This document shows positions 1 through 7,450 of a stretch of 7,882 bases of DNA, piece after piece; the first letter of the stretch is position 1; the number at the start of each line of letters is the position of its first letter. Below the pieces are notes generated by a model, which had not been told where the DNA came from, ran no database searches, and saw nothing but the letters and a program-made list of their open reading frames with translations. The translations under genes and the position numbers were made by a program. The stretch is from Candidatus Stygibacter frigidus (GTDB taxonomy: Bacteria; Cloacimonadota; Cloacimonadia; Cloacimonadales; TCS61). The DNA is taken from assembly GCA_030765325.1 (NCBI GenBank), contig JAVCCT010000077.1:1-7882 (forward strand). Reading direction: 5' to 3'.

Positions 1-2
1 AG

Positions 3-2374
3 AAATTTTATACCATAATCAACATTGCGGGGCTGGCAATAGGTATATGCTGTGCTATCATGATCGGGCTATACGTACAGAATGAGCTTCTTATGATAAG
101 TATAACGAAGATTATGAGCGCATTTACCGATTGGAATCACATTTCACGATTCAGGAATCGGAAGATATGTTTGCAGTAACGGCATTGCCACTTGCCCCAG
201 CAATCAAGCTCGAATTTCCCGAAGATGTGGAGCAATATTGTCGTTATCGTAATATGGACAACAATCTTTTTCAGATTGATGACAAGAAGTATTTTGAAGA
301 CAATGTATGGTGGGCCGATTCCACGGTATTTGAGATATTCTCCTATGAATTTTTGAGAGGTGAACCATCAGAAACGCTTGATGACCCCAATGAAATCGTG
401 CTTACTGAAAGCTTTGCCAGTCGCATTTTTGGAGAACAAGATCCTCTGGGACAATTTCTGGAGACAGGTAACGGTTTTGTGTTTACAGTTACGGGCGTGA
501 TCAAGGATCTGCCGCAAAACAGTCATTTGAAATTTGAAGCTCTTGCTTCCATGGTAACACTGGCACAATTTTATGGAGCAGAAGTATTTCACAGTCTGGA
601 TCCCAATCTTTTCTGGAATGTGGGATATTACTCATTTGTAAAGCTAACAGAGGGAGGCTCAATCGACAATATAATGCGTGGTTTTCCTGCCTTTAATGAA
701 AAATATATCAAAGCGTTAGGAGAAACCCTCAATGCCAAATTCCAGTTAATGGCGCAGCGACTGGATAAGGTACATTTGAATTCCAAACTGAAATATGAGC
801 TACCTACCGGTAATATAGGGTATGTTTATATCTTTGGTCTTGTAGCACTTTTTCTATTATTGATAGGCTGCATAAACTATATGAATATGGCAACAGCTCA
901 ATCCGCAGGACGCGCAACAGAAGTAGGAATCCGCAAAGTAGCAGGAGCACAGAGAGGTTCATTGCAACTGCAATTTCTGCTGGAATCAGTGGTAATCAGC
1001 ATACTGGCATATATATTAGCAGTATTGGCAGTGGAATTGCTCTTGCCGACATTTAATGAGCTTGCGGGAAGAGAGCTCAGCTTAAACATTGGTGAAAACC
1101 TTAATTATTATGGGTTATTTCTGCTGGTGAGGGTAGTGGTGGGATTAATATCAGGCAGTTATCCGGCATTTTACCTGTCATCATTTGTACCCGTGGAAGT
1201 ACTTAAAGGAAAATTGAGCAAGGGAAGTACAACCTTACGTAAGCTTTTGGTGGTAGTGCAATTTTCCATATCTATCATCATGATAATCTGCACTCTGGGA
1301 GTGATAAGTCAGCTTAAATACATGCAGAATACAGATCTGGGATTTGATAAAGATGGTTTAGTGGTAATGACAATTAGAGACACAACGGGAGCCAGAAATC
1401 TGGCAGCCTTTAGAGATGAACTTTTGACGAATCCAAAGATATTAAAAGCAGGCACATCATCAAGCATACCCGGCAGTGGATATGGCATCATCGTGCAGCG
1501 TTTTGAAACAGATGAAGGTGAGATGAGTGAGAAAGCGATCAACTTTGTGGTGGTTGATAAGGACTATCTGGATGTGATGGATATGAAGATATTATTGGGT
1601 AGAGAATTTGATCCTGAACTGGCAACAGATCTGGAAGAATCGTGCCTGATAAATCAAAGCTGTGCAGAAAATCTGGGGTGGGGTGAAAATGCCATTGGCA
1701 AGAAACTTGATTTCGGAGCTGCACCAGACGGAACCGCAACCAGAAATACCCGCGTAATTGGAGTAGTGAAAGATTTTCATTATTCATCATTGCACAATTT
1801 GATTGATCCACTCATAATTATACTTTCTGATGAGCCATTACAGACAATAACCTTACGGATAGATCAAAGAGATCTGGAATCAAGCTTGAGATTTATGGAA
1901 GAGAAATGGAACAAATTTTGCCCGACATTTCCCTTTAGCTACGAATTTATGGATGACAACCTGAGAGCACAATATGAAGCAGAAGAAAAGACCAGCCGTA
2001 TATTTAGTTATTTTACAATAATCTGCATGTTCATTGCCTGTCTGGGGCTTTTGGGCTTAACAGCTTATGCCACAGAGCAAAGGATCAGAGAAATCAGCAT
2101 CCGTAAAGTACTGGGTGCCACCGATAAATCAATAGTTTATCTGCTAACGAGCAATTTTGCTATTCTGGTGATAATTGCCAATGTAATAGCCTGGCCCATT
2201 GCCTGGCTGGGCATGAAAAAGTGGATGGAGAATTTTGCTTATAGCACAAAACTATCACTATTTTTATATGTGGCAGCAGGATTGATAGCGTTAATAATTG
2301 CAATATTGACAATAAGCATCAGAGCAATACGTGCCGCAAGAACAAATCCGGCAGATGCATTAAAATACGAATAA
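3..2374 (+). CDS. MacB/FtsX-type ABC transporter permease 1 (5' end outside window, frameshifted)
   Basis: Double-length FtsX-family permease, about 805 aa when restored. By alignment with the next gene, some 16 N-terminal codons lie upstream of the window. Codons from nt 3 give KFYTIINIAGLAIGICC (helix 1) in one frame; from nt 89 the protein continues in another frame (SYDKYNEDYERIYRLES), so one base is missing near 86-91. The main frame is open for 747 codons counted from TTG 131, a codon that would lose helix 1 and is unlikely to be the start. In that numbering: first extracytoplasmic domain to about 228, helices near 229-252, 281-306, 326-349 and 370-393, second extracytoplasmic domain 394-622 with GVVKDFH at 544-550, helices near 624-648, 667-692 and 707-730. 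Coupling-helix motifs EVGIRKVAGA (264-273) and REISIRKVLGA (653-663) would contact an ATPase. It ends NPADALKYE. Family assignment is firm; substrate is unknown. Either a recent pseudogene or a sequencing error. Confidence 0.9.
84..92 (+). other. Frameshift site in permease 1 (apparent one-base deletion)
   Basis: Upstream of this point the family sequence reads in the frame of nt 3, ending NEL at 81-89; downstream it reads in the frame of nt 89, starting SYDKY. The paralogues have EEVSYDKF and DELSYDRF here, so the two halves join with no residue missing. The downstream frame has a TGA at 83-85, which confines the shift to about 86-91. If left uncorrected, the upstream frame stops at TAA 177-179. 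Loss of one T from a short T run (CTTTCT read as CTTCT) is the simplest explanation. Confidence 0.88.
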
Positions 2375-2376
2375 GG
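2373..2376 (+). promoter_or_regulatory. Weak ribosome binding site for permease 2
   Basis: AAGG overlaps the stop codon of permease 1 and sits 9 nt before ATG 2386. A second in-frame ATG at 2392 would be 15 nt away. The paralogous N-termini (MILNIIKTALRHL, MFKNYVKIAIRNI) align best with the 2386 start. The overlap with the upstream stop suggests that initiation depends on translation of permease 1. Confidence 0.45.
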
Positions 2377-2385
2377 TATAATATC

Positions 2386-4815
2386 ATGATAATGAATTAT
2401 CTTAAAACAGCTTTCCGAAATATAACTCGACAGAAATTTTATTCACTTCTGAACGTAATGGGACTGGCGATCAGTATCACCTGCTGCATTATGATCAGTC
2501 TTTATATCCAGGAAGAAGTGTCATACGATAAATTCCATAAAGATGGAGACCGCATCTACAGGCTTTGCAACCGTAATACAATTGGTGGTAAAATCGACAA
2601 ATACTGTAATGCACCTCGTCCGATATCTCTCAAAATGCGTGAAATATATCCAGAGATAGAAGCAACCACACGAGCTTATGGGATCAATGGTTTATATACG
2701 CATTCCGCCAAACTTACTTATGAGCAAAACGTATTTGCTTCAGAAAAAATATTTGCTGTGGATTCTACATTTTTTGATGTATTTGATGCGGAATTTATCG
2801 CCGGAACACCAGAGGAAGCATTAACTGGAGAAGTAGGAATAACGATTGCTGAAAGCCTGGCAAAGAGATTATTTGGTGATACAGAAGCTTTAGGTAATAC
2901 TCTTTTGATCGATGACCAGTTTCCCATAACCGTAAAGGGCGTATTTCGTGATCTGCCGGGTCGCAGTCATTTTGAATATGACGCACTGCTTCCGTGGCGA
3001 GTAGCCTATAGAGGGGGAGAAGAAACTGCCTGGTATGGCTGGCAGGTATATCAATATCTTAAATTATATGAAGGCACAGACGCTAAGGCATTGGAAGCAA
3101 AATTTCCCCAGTTCTTTCAGGACTATATGAAAGAGACATTTGATAGATTAGACGGGATTTCAGAATTATCTCTGCAGCCGATAGGCGATATACATTTGAA
3201 ATCAAACTTAGTGTGGGAAATGGCACCCAATGGCAATATCAACAATGTTTACATTCTAGCCCTGGTGGGATTTTTCCTACTGGCAATAGCCTGCATAAAT
3301 TATGTAAATCTGGCAACTGCAAGATCACTAAGACGAGCTAAAGAAGTAGGCCTTCGCAAGGTATTTGGTTCTCCGCGAAGTTCAATAGTCTGGCAATTTA
3401 TTTTGGAATCTATCATGATAGCATCATTATCATCGGTTTTGGCACTTGTGATGGCAGAATTTTTGATGCCAGTATTTAATAATATCACATCCCTGAATGT
3501 GAGCTTTAATCTGACAACCAATCTTGATATATTTATTGGAACTATCTGCGTTGGGATAATTGTGGGATTTTTATCGGGCATGTATCCCGCCTTTATAATG
3601 TCACACTTTGACCCGATAAAAGCTATCAAATCAAAAGTTAATGGAGTGGGTGGCATGCTGGTGCGCAAGATACTTATCGTATTACAATTCAGCATATCGA
3701 TCACTTTGATAATAGTGACGATGATAGTAGTACAGCAGATGAAATTTGCCCGTAATATAGATTTGGGATTTAATAAGGAAAACGTGCTTGTGATGACAGT
3801 AAGAGATACTTTGATAGAAAGAAATCTGGTACAGATCAAACAGGAGCTTAATAATCATCCAGATATTATTTCTTCAGCATATTCTTATAATATGCCAGGC
3901 ACAACATTTAACAGATTTCCTGCCAGGGTGGAAAATAATGAAGGCACCTTTGACCGCATAAGCTGCCAATTTATGCAGATTGACTATGATTTTGTGGATA
4001 TGATGAATATGACAATCACTGATGGCAGAAACTTTGATAGAGAACTTGATGACAATTGGCTGGGATCAGTATTGGTAAATGAAGCAGCGGTTGAGCGGTT
4101 TGGCTGGGATAAGCCAGTTGGAAAAAGAGTGTTCGGATTTACAGATTCAACCGGAGTAGATAATTACATCGATGTAGTAGGTGTAGTAAAAGATTTCCAT
4201 CCGAACTCAGTACGACAGGAGATAAGTCCCATCATCATCTATCTCATAAATGATGAAATGGTAGCGAGGTATCGGGAAAACCTTAGATTATTTGTGCATT
4301 TGAGTGGTAACGATGTGATGGGAACCGTGAATGCAATCAGGGGAATAATCAGGGAATATAGTCCTGATGATGCATTTCAATATGTGTTTCTGGATGAACA
4401 CCTGAGCAATATGTATGAATCTGAAGAGAAACTTATCCAATTATTCAGTTATTTTACGGGTATGATAATTTTTATAGCATGTTTGGGATTGTTTGGACTG
4501 GCATCATATTCAGCGGAAAAAAGAAAGAAAGAAATTGGCATCCGCAAAGTGCTGGGTGCATCAATAGGTCAGATTGTGCTTTTATTATCAACAGAGTTTT
4601 CACGCTGGATATTATTAGCAAACATCATAGCCTGGCCCTTTGCGTGGTATTTCATGAGCAAATGGCTGCAAAATTTTGCCTACCGCATAGATATAAGCAT
4701 TTTATATTTTATCCTGGCAGGTATGATGGCTCTTCTTATCGCATTGATCACGGTGGGCTGTCAGGCATTTAGAGCAGGAGTGAGAAATCCTGTGACATCA
4801 ATCAGATATGAGTAA
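2386..4815 (+). CDS. MacB/FtsX-type ABC transporter permease 2
   Basis: Intact 809-residue double FtsX permease of the inner membrane. Helix 1 is near 18-42 (LLNVMGLAISITCCIMISLY), followed by the SYDKFHKDGDRIYRL motif that opens the first MacB_PCD-like extracytoplasmic domain (about 43-285). Helices follow near 286-309, 335-362, 381-405 and 427-450. The second extracytoplasmic domain is about 451-683, with GVVKDFH at 599-605, and the last helices are near 684-708, 729-753 and 770-793. Two coupling-helix motifs, AKEVGLRKVFGS (318-329) and KKEIGIRKVLGAS (714-726), mark the ATPase contact sites of each half; the protein has no P-loop of its own. It ends NPVTSIRYE, the usual family C-terminus. 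It begins 11 nt after permease 1 and ends 14 nt before permease 3, so it is probably co-transcribed. MacB-like mechanotransmission is inferred from the family; the substrate is not predictable. Confidence 0.95.
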   Translation: MIMNYLKTAFRNITRQKFYSLLNVMGLAISITCCIMISLYIQEEVSYDKFHKDGDRIYRLCNRNTIGGKIDKYCNAPRPISLKMREIYPEIEATTRAYGINGLYTHSAKLTYEQNVFASEKIFAVDSTFFDVFDAEFIAGTPEEALTGEVGITIAESLAKRLFGDTEALGNTLLIDDQFPITVKGVFRDLPGRSHFEYDALLPWRVAYRGGEETAWYGWQVYQYLKLYEGTDAKALEAKFPQFFQDYMKETFDRLDGISELSLQPIGDIHLKSNLVWEMAPNGNINNVYILALVGFFLLAIACINYVNLATARSLRRAKEVGLRKVFGSPRSSIVWQFILESIMIASLSSVLALVMAEFLMPVFNNITSLNVSFNLTTNLDIFIGTICVGIIVGFLSGMYPAFIMSHFDPIKAIKSKVNGVGGMLVRKILIVLQFSISITLIIVTMIVVQQMKFARNIDLGFNKENVLVMTVRDTLIERNLVQIKQELNNHPDIISSAYSYNMPGTTFNRFPARVENNEGTFDRISCQFMQIDYDFVDMMNMTITDGRNFDRELDDNWLGSVLVNEAAVERFGWDKPVGKRVFGFTDSTGVDNYIDVVGVVKDFHPNSVRQEISPIIIYLINDEMVARYRENLRLFVHLSGNDVMGTVNAIRGIIREYSPDDAFQYVFLDEHLSNMYESEEKLIQLFSYFTGMIIFIACLGLFGLASYSAEKRKKEIGIRKVLGASIGQIVLLLSTEFSRWILLANIIAWPFAWYFMSKWLQNFAYRIDISILYFILAGMMALLIALITVGCQAFRAGVRNPVTSIRYE

Positions 4816-4818
4816 ATG

Positions 4819-4824
4819 AAGGAG
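4819..4824 (+). promoter_or_regulatory. Strong Shine-Dalgarno for permease 3
   Basis: AAGGAG lies 5 nt before ATG 4830, inside the 14-nt gap after the permease 2 stop. It is the best ribosome binding site in the window and fixes the start of permease 3. An ATG at 4816 is out of frame and precedes the site. Confidence 0.85.
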
Positions 4825-4829
4825 ATATT

Positions 4830-7202
4830 ATGATACTCAATATAATCAAGACAGCGCTCAGGCATTTATATAAGAGAAAAGTGTTTTCTTTGATCAATAT
4901 ACTGGGTCTGGCTATTGGAATGAGTTGTTGTATATTCATATTGCTCTGGGTGAGTGATGAGCTTAGTTATGACAGATTTCATCATAATTATGATAATATT
5001 TACCGCGTGGCAGAAAATCATAAGCAGGGGGATGAACTTTTTCCAGTAGGGGTTACTCCTGCTCCATTGGGACCTGCAATGGTAGAAAATTTTCCTGAGA
5101 TAACTAACAGTGTTCGCATTCAATATGATGTAAGCGGATTGATAAAATACGATGATAAAATGTTCAGTGAAACAAAAATTATTCTTGTAGATCCTTCTTT
5201 TTTTGAGGTATTCAATTTTCCGTTGATGAAAGGTGATAAAAGCCAGGTGTTGGCAGAGAATAACTCATTTGTAATCTCAGAATCAATTGCCAGAAAGTAT
5301 TTTGGAGATGAAGACCCCATTGGCAAAGTGTTAAATTTCAATAATGCAATTGATCAAACGGTAACTGGTGTAATAGCTGACCCTCCAGCCAATACTCATC
5401 TTCAATTTGATATAATAGCTCCCTTTAAAATTCTGGAACAGTTTGGTGTAGATCTTGAAACCAGTTGGAGCAGTAATTCATATATTACTTATGTGGAAGT
5501 GGCAGATAAGGTATCATTAAAGGAATTAAATGCCAAGATCGAGAATTTTCTTTCAGAACGTGATCCTGGATATTATGTGAAACTGCATTTACAGCCACTT
5601 AAAGATATGCATTTAAAATCTAATTACACTGCGGATTGGAGTGGGCATGGCAGTGAATTGTACGTAAAGATATTTTCATTAATTGCAATATTTATCCTGG
5701 TGATCGCCTGCATAAATTTTATGAATTTATCTACCGCCCAGTCACCATTGAGAGCACGCGAGATTGGCATTAGAAAAGTAGCAGGTGCAAATCGGAGTCT
5801 GCTTATCTGGCAGTTTTTGGGTGAATCTATGCTGATAGCGTTCCTGGCGCTGTGTATTGGTATTGTTATCGTAGAAATTCTACTGCCTTATTACAATACT
5901 TTTACCGGCAAGGAAATGAGCCTTGATCTTGCGGGTAACTGGAGATTATTAACCGGTATAATACTAATTGCTTTGATTGCAGGAGTAGTTGCAGGCAGTT
6001 ATCCAGCTCTAATACTTTCAGGATTTAAGCCTGTGCAGGTACTAAAGGGTGGAGTGAGCAGGAGTAAAGGTGGATCGCTATTCAGGAAGATATTGGTGAT
6101 TTTTCAATTCACGCTTTCCATAGCTTTGATTTCAAGCACCATGATAATATTCAAGCAGATAAATCTGATACGTAATATTGACCTGGGTTATAATAAAGAT
6201 CAGATCATTGAAATAAATCAGAATAGTAGTTTGAGACCCCAGTTTGAGTTATTTAAAGCAGAATTATTAAGCAATCCGAGGATAAAATCACTTACTACAG
6301 CCAGTGGACGACCTACGGATATTTATAACTCAGGTTATGGATTAAGATGGGAAGGTATGCCGGATTCCGAAGAAAGAAGACATCTGGTGCATACTCTTAA
6401 TGTGGGTCCGGGATTTTTTGAGACTTTTGATATCAAGATCAAAGAGGGTAGAGCTTTTTCCAGCGAAATTGCATCTGATACTTTGAATTATATCTGTAAT
6501 AGTGAAGTGCTTAAGATAATGGGAAAAGATACACCGCTGGGAATCGGGATGTCATATTATCGAGAGGAAGAAGGTGAATTAATCGGAGTAGTAGAAGATT
6601 TTCATTTTAAATCTTTGCACAGTAAAATAGAACCTTTAATAATCTCATTTGCAGATAAAAATGTACATGATCAGATATTCATCAGGCTGCAGAAAGGTGA
6701 TATGGAAGCAGCTTTATCTGAAATAAAAACTTTATGGGAAAAATACAGTGATAATTATCCTTTTGAATACAAGTTCATAGATGAATATTATGAATGGTTA
6801 TACAAAGCGGAATTCCAAATGAGCAAATTATTTAATTTGTTTGCTATCCTGGCAATTTTGATTTCCTGTCTGGGGCTCTTTGGGTTGGTTTCATATACAA
6901 CAACCTGCCGGATCAGGGAGATAGGTATCAGAAAGGTATTGGGAGCAAGCGTAAGGAATATTCTGGTGCTTTTATCCAGCAGATTCCTGATATTAGTAAT
7001 ATTCTCAAATCTGCTGGCAGGAGTGCTTTCCTGGTATTATATGACAAAGTGGTTAGATAGTTTCGCCTATAAAATAGATGTCGGGATATTGAATTTTATC
7101 TATGCTGGTCTAATTGCTCTGATGGTTGCTCTGATCACATTGAGCTGGCACACGCTAAAAGCAGCATACGCTAATCCGATCAAATCCTTGATGTACGAGT
7201 AG
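4830..7202 (+). CDS. MacB/FtsX-type ABC transporter permease 3
   Basis: Intact 790-residue double FtsX permease. Helix 1 is near 19-41 and is followed by DELSYDRFHHNYDNIYRV. The first MacB_PCD-like domain (42-275) carries ISESIARKYFGDEDPIGK at 149-166, the best match to the gene remnant downstream. Helices are near 281-301, 325-352, 373-395 and 420-441; the second extracytoplasmic domain is about 445-660 with GVVEDFH at 586-592; the last helices are near 669-690, 710-735 and 752-772. Coupling motifs AREIGIRKVAGA (309-320) and REIGIRKVLGAS (696-707) are fully canonical. It ends NPIKSLMYE. In the second half the segment at 558-577 (SEVLKIMGKDTPLGIGMSYY) lacks the GW and the PIGK lysine present in permeases 1 and 2, so this lobe has diverged. 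The start is fixed by a strong Shine-Dalgarno. Substrate is unknown. Confidence 0.95.
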   Translation: MILNIIKTALRHLYKRKVFSLINILGLAIGMSCCIFILLWVSDELSYDRFHHNYDNIYRVAENHKQGDELFPVGVTPAPLGPAMVENFPEITNSVRIQYDVSGLIKYDDKMFSETKIILVDPSFFEVFNFPLMKGDKSQVLAENNSFVISESIARKYFGDEDPIGKVLNFNNAIDQTVTGVIADPPANTHLQFDIIAPFKILEQFGVDLETSWSSNSYITYVEVADKVSLKELNAKIENFLSERDPGYYVKLHLQPLKDMHLKSNYTADWSGHGSELYVKIFSLIAIFILVIACINFMNLSTAQSPLRAREIGIRKVAGANRSLLIWQFLGESMLIAFLALCIGIVIVEILLPYYNTFTGKEMSLDLAGNWRLLTGIILIALIAGVVAGSYPALILSGFKPVQVLKGGVSRSKGGSLFRKILVIFQFTLSIALISSTMIIFKQINLIRNIDLGYNKDQIIEINQNSSLRPQFELFKAELLSNPRIKSLTTASGRPTDIYNSGYGLRWEGMPDSEERRHLVHTLNVGPGFFETFDIKIKEGRAFSSEIASDTLNYICNSEVLKIMGKDTPLGIGMSYYREEEGELIGVVEDFHFKSLHSKIEPLIISFADKNVHDQIFIRLQKGDMEAALSEIKTLWEKYSDNYPFEYKFIDEYYEWLYKAEFQMSKLFNLFAILAILISCLGLFGLVSYTTTCRIREIGIRKVLGASVRNILVLLSSRFLILVIFSNLLAGVLSWYYMTKWLDSFAYKIDVGILNFIYAGLIALMVALITLSWHTLKAAYANPIKSLMYE

Positions 7203-7208
7203 GCAGAC

Positions 7209-7441
7209 ATGTTAAAAAATTATTCTGGCAGAACTGGAAAATATTTCAATGGTGAAGATGCGGTTGGTAAATCGCTGAAAGTCAATAATGGTTATGATGT
7301 AACCGTTAGCGACATAATCAGCGATCTCCCCCGACAATCGCATCTTCGCTTAGATTTTCTTGTCCATTTGCTACACTGGAGAATCAGGGCTGGTATAGAT
7401 ATTTGGAATCCTTTCCTGTTGATATTTTACGTAATAAATAG
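7209..7441 (+). pseudogene. Collapsed remnant of a MacB/FtsX permease gene
   Basis: About 230 nt hold three pieces of a permease gene in the correct order. The first five codons, MLKNY, match the MFKNY start of the next gene (13 of 15 bases). From 7236, GKYFNGEDAVGKSLKVNN onward aligns without gaps to residues 155-213 of permease 3; hand counting gives 24 of 59 identical once one base is restored near 7365, where LVHLLHW becomes LVPFATLENQGWYRYLESF. The restored frame then reads PVDILRNK and stops at TAG 7439-7441, resembling the NPxxxLRYE C-terminus of the family. Roughly 145 and 570 codons are therefore missing at two junctions. The unrestored frame stays open to 7469, overlapping the next gene, and would give an 86-aa product with no membrane helix 1; I doubt it is functional. 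It begins 6 nt after permease 3 and ends 9 nt before permease 4, matching array spacing. The middle match is strong; the two end matches are short. Confidence 0.82.
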
Positions 7442-7444
7442 GAG
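7440..7444 (+). promoter_or_regulatory. Shine-Dalgarno for permease 4
   Basis: AGGAG lies 6 nt before ATG 7451 and overlaps the stop codon of the restored remnant frame (7439-7441). It supports the 7451 start, which also matches the N-termini of the paralogues. Confidence 0.8.
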
Positions 7445-7450
7445 TGAATT

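Noticed and set aside
84..92. Programmed -1 ribosomal frameshifting at the permease 1 frame change.
   Set aside because: There is no X XXY YYZ slippery heptamer and I see no clear downstream stem-loop; a one-base deletion explains it more simply.
131..133. TTG at 131 as the true start of permease 1.
   Set aside because: It is an internal codon of the RIYRLES motif. Starting there would lose helix 1, and family sequence continues upstream of it, first in the same frame and then in the shifted frame.
3300..3839. A 179-codon open frame on the minus strand.
   Set aside because: It lies wholly antisense to permease 2, which has full family support. The translation has no recognisable motif and no convincing ribosome binding site was seen.
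4479..4772. A 97-codon open frame on the + strand inside the 3' end of permease 2.
   Set aside because: It overlaps, out of frame, the strongly conserved last three helices of permease 2 and shows no domain features.
7233..7262. GEDAVGKS near 7248-7271 in the remnant fits the Walker A pattern GxxxxGKS and could suggest a small ATPase.
   Set aside because: It aligns with the GDEDPIGK segment of the MacB_PCD domain of permease 3, within a 59-residue match; there is no Walker B or ABC signature nearby.
7203..7450. An intrinsic terminator or internal promoter between permeases 3 and 4.
   Set aside because: No GC-rich hairpin with a T run and no convincing -35/-10 pair was seen; the region is explained by the gene remnant.
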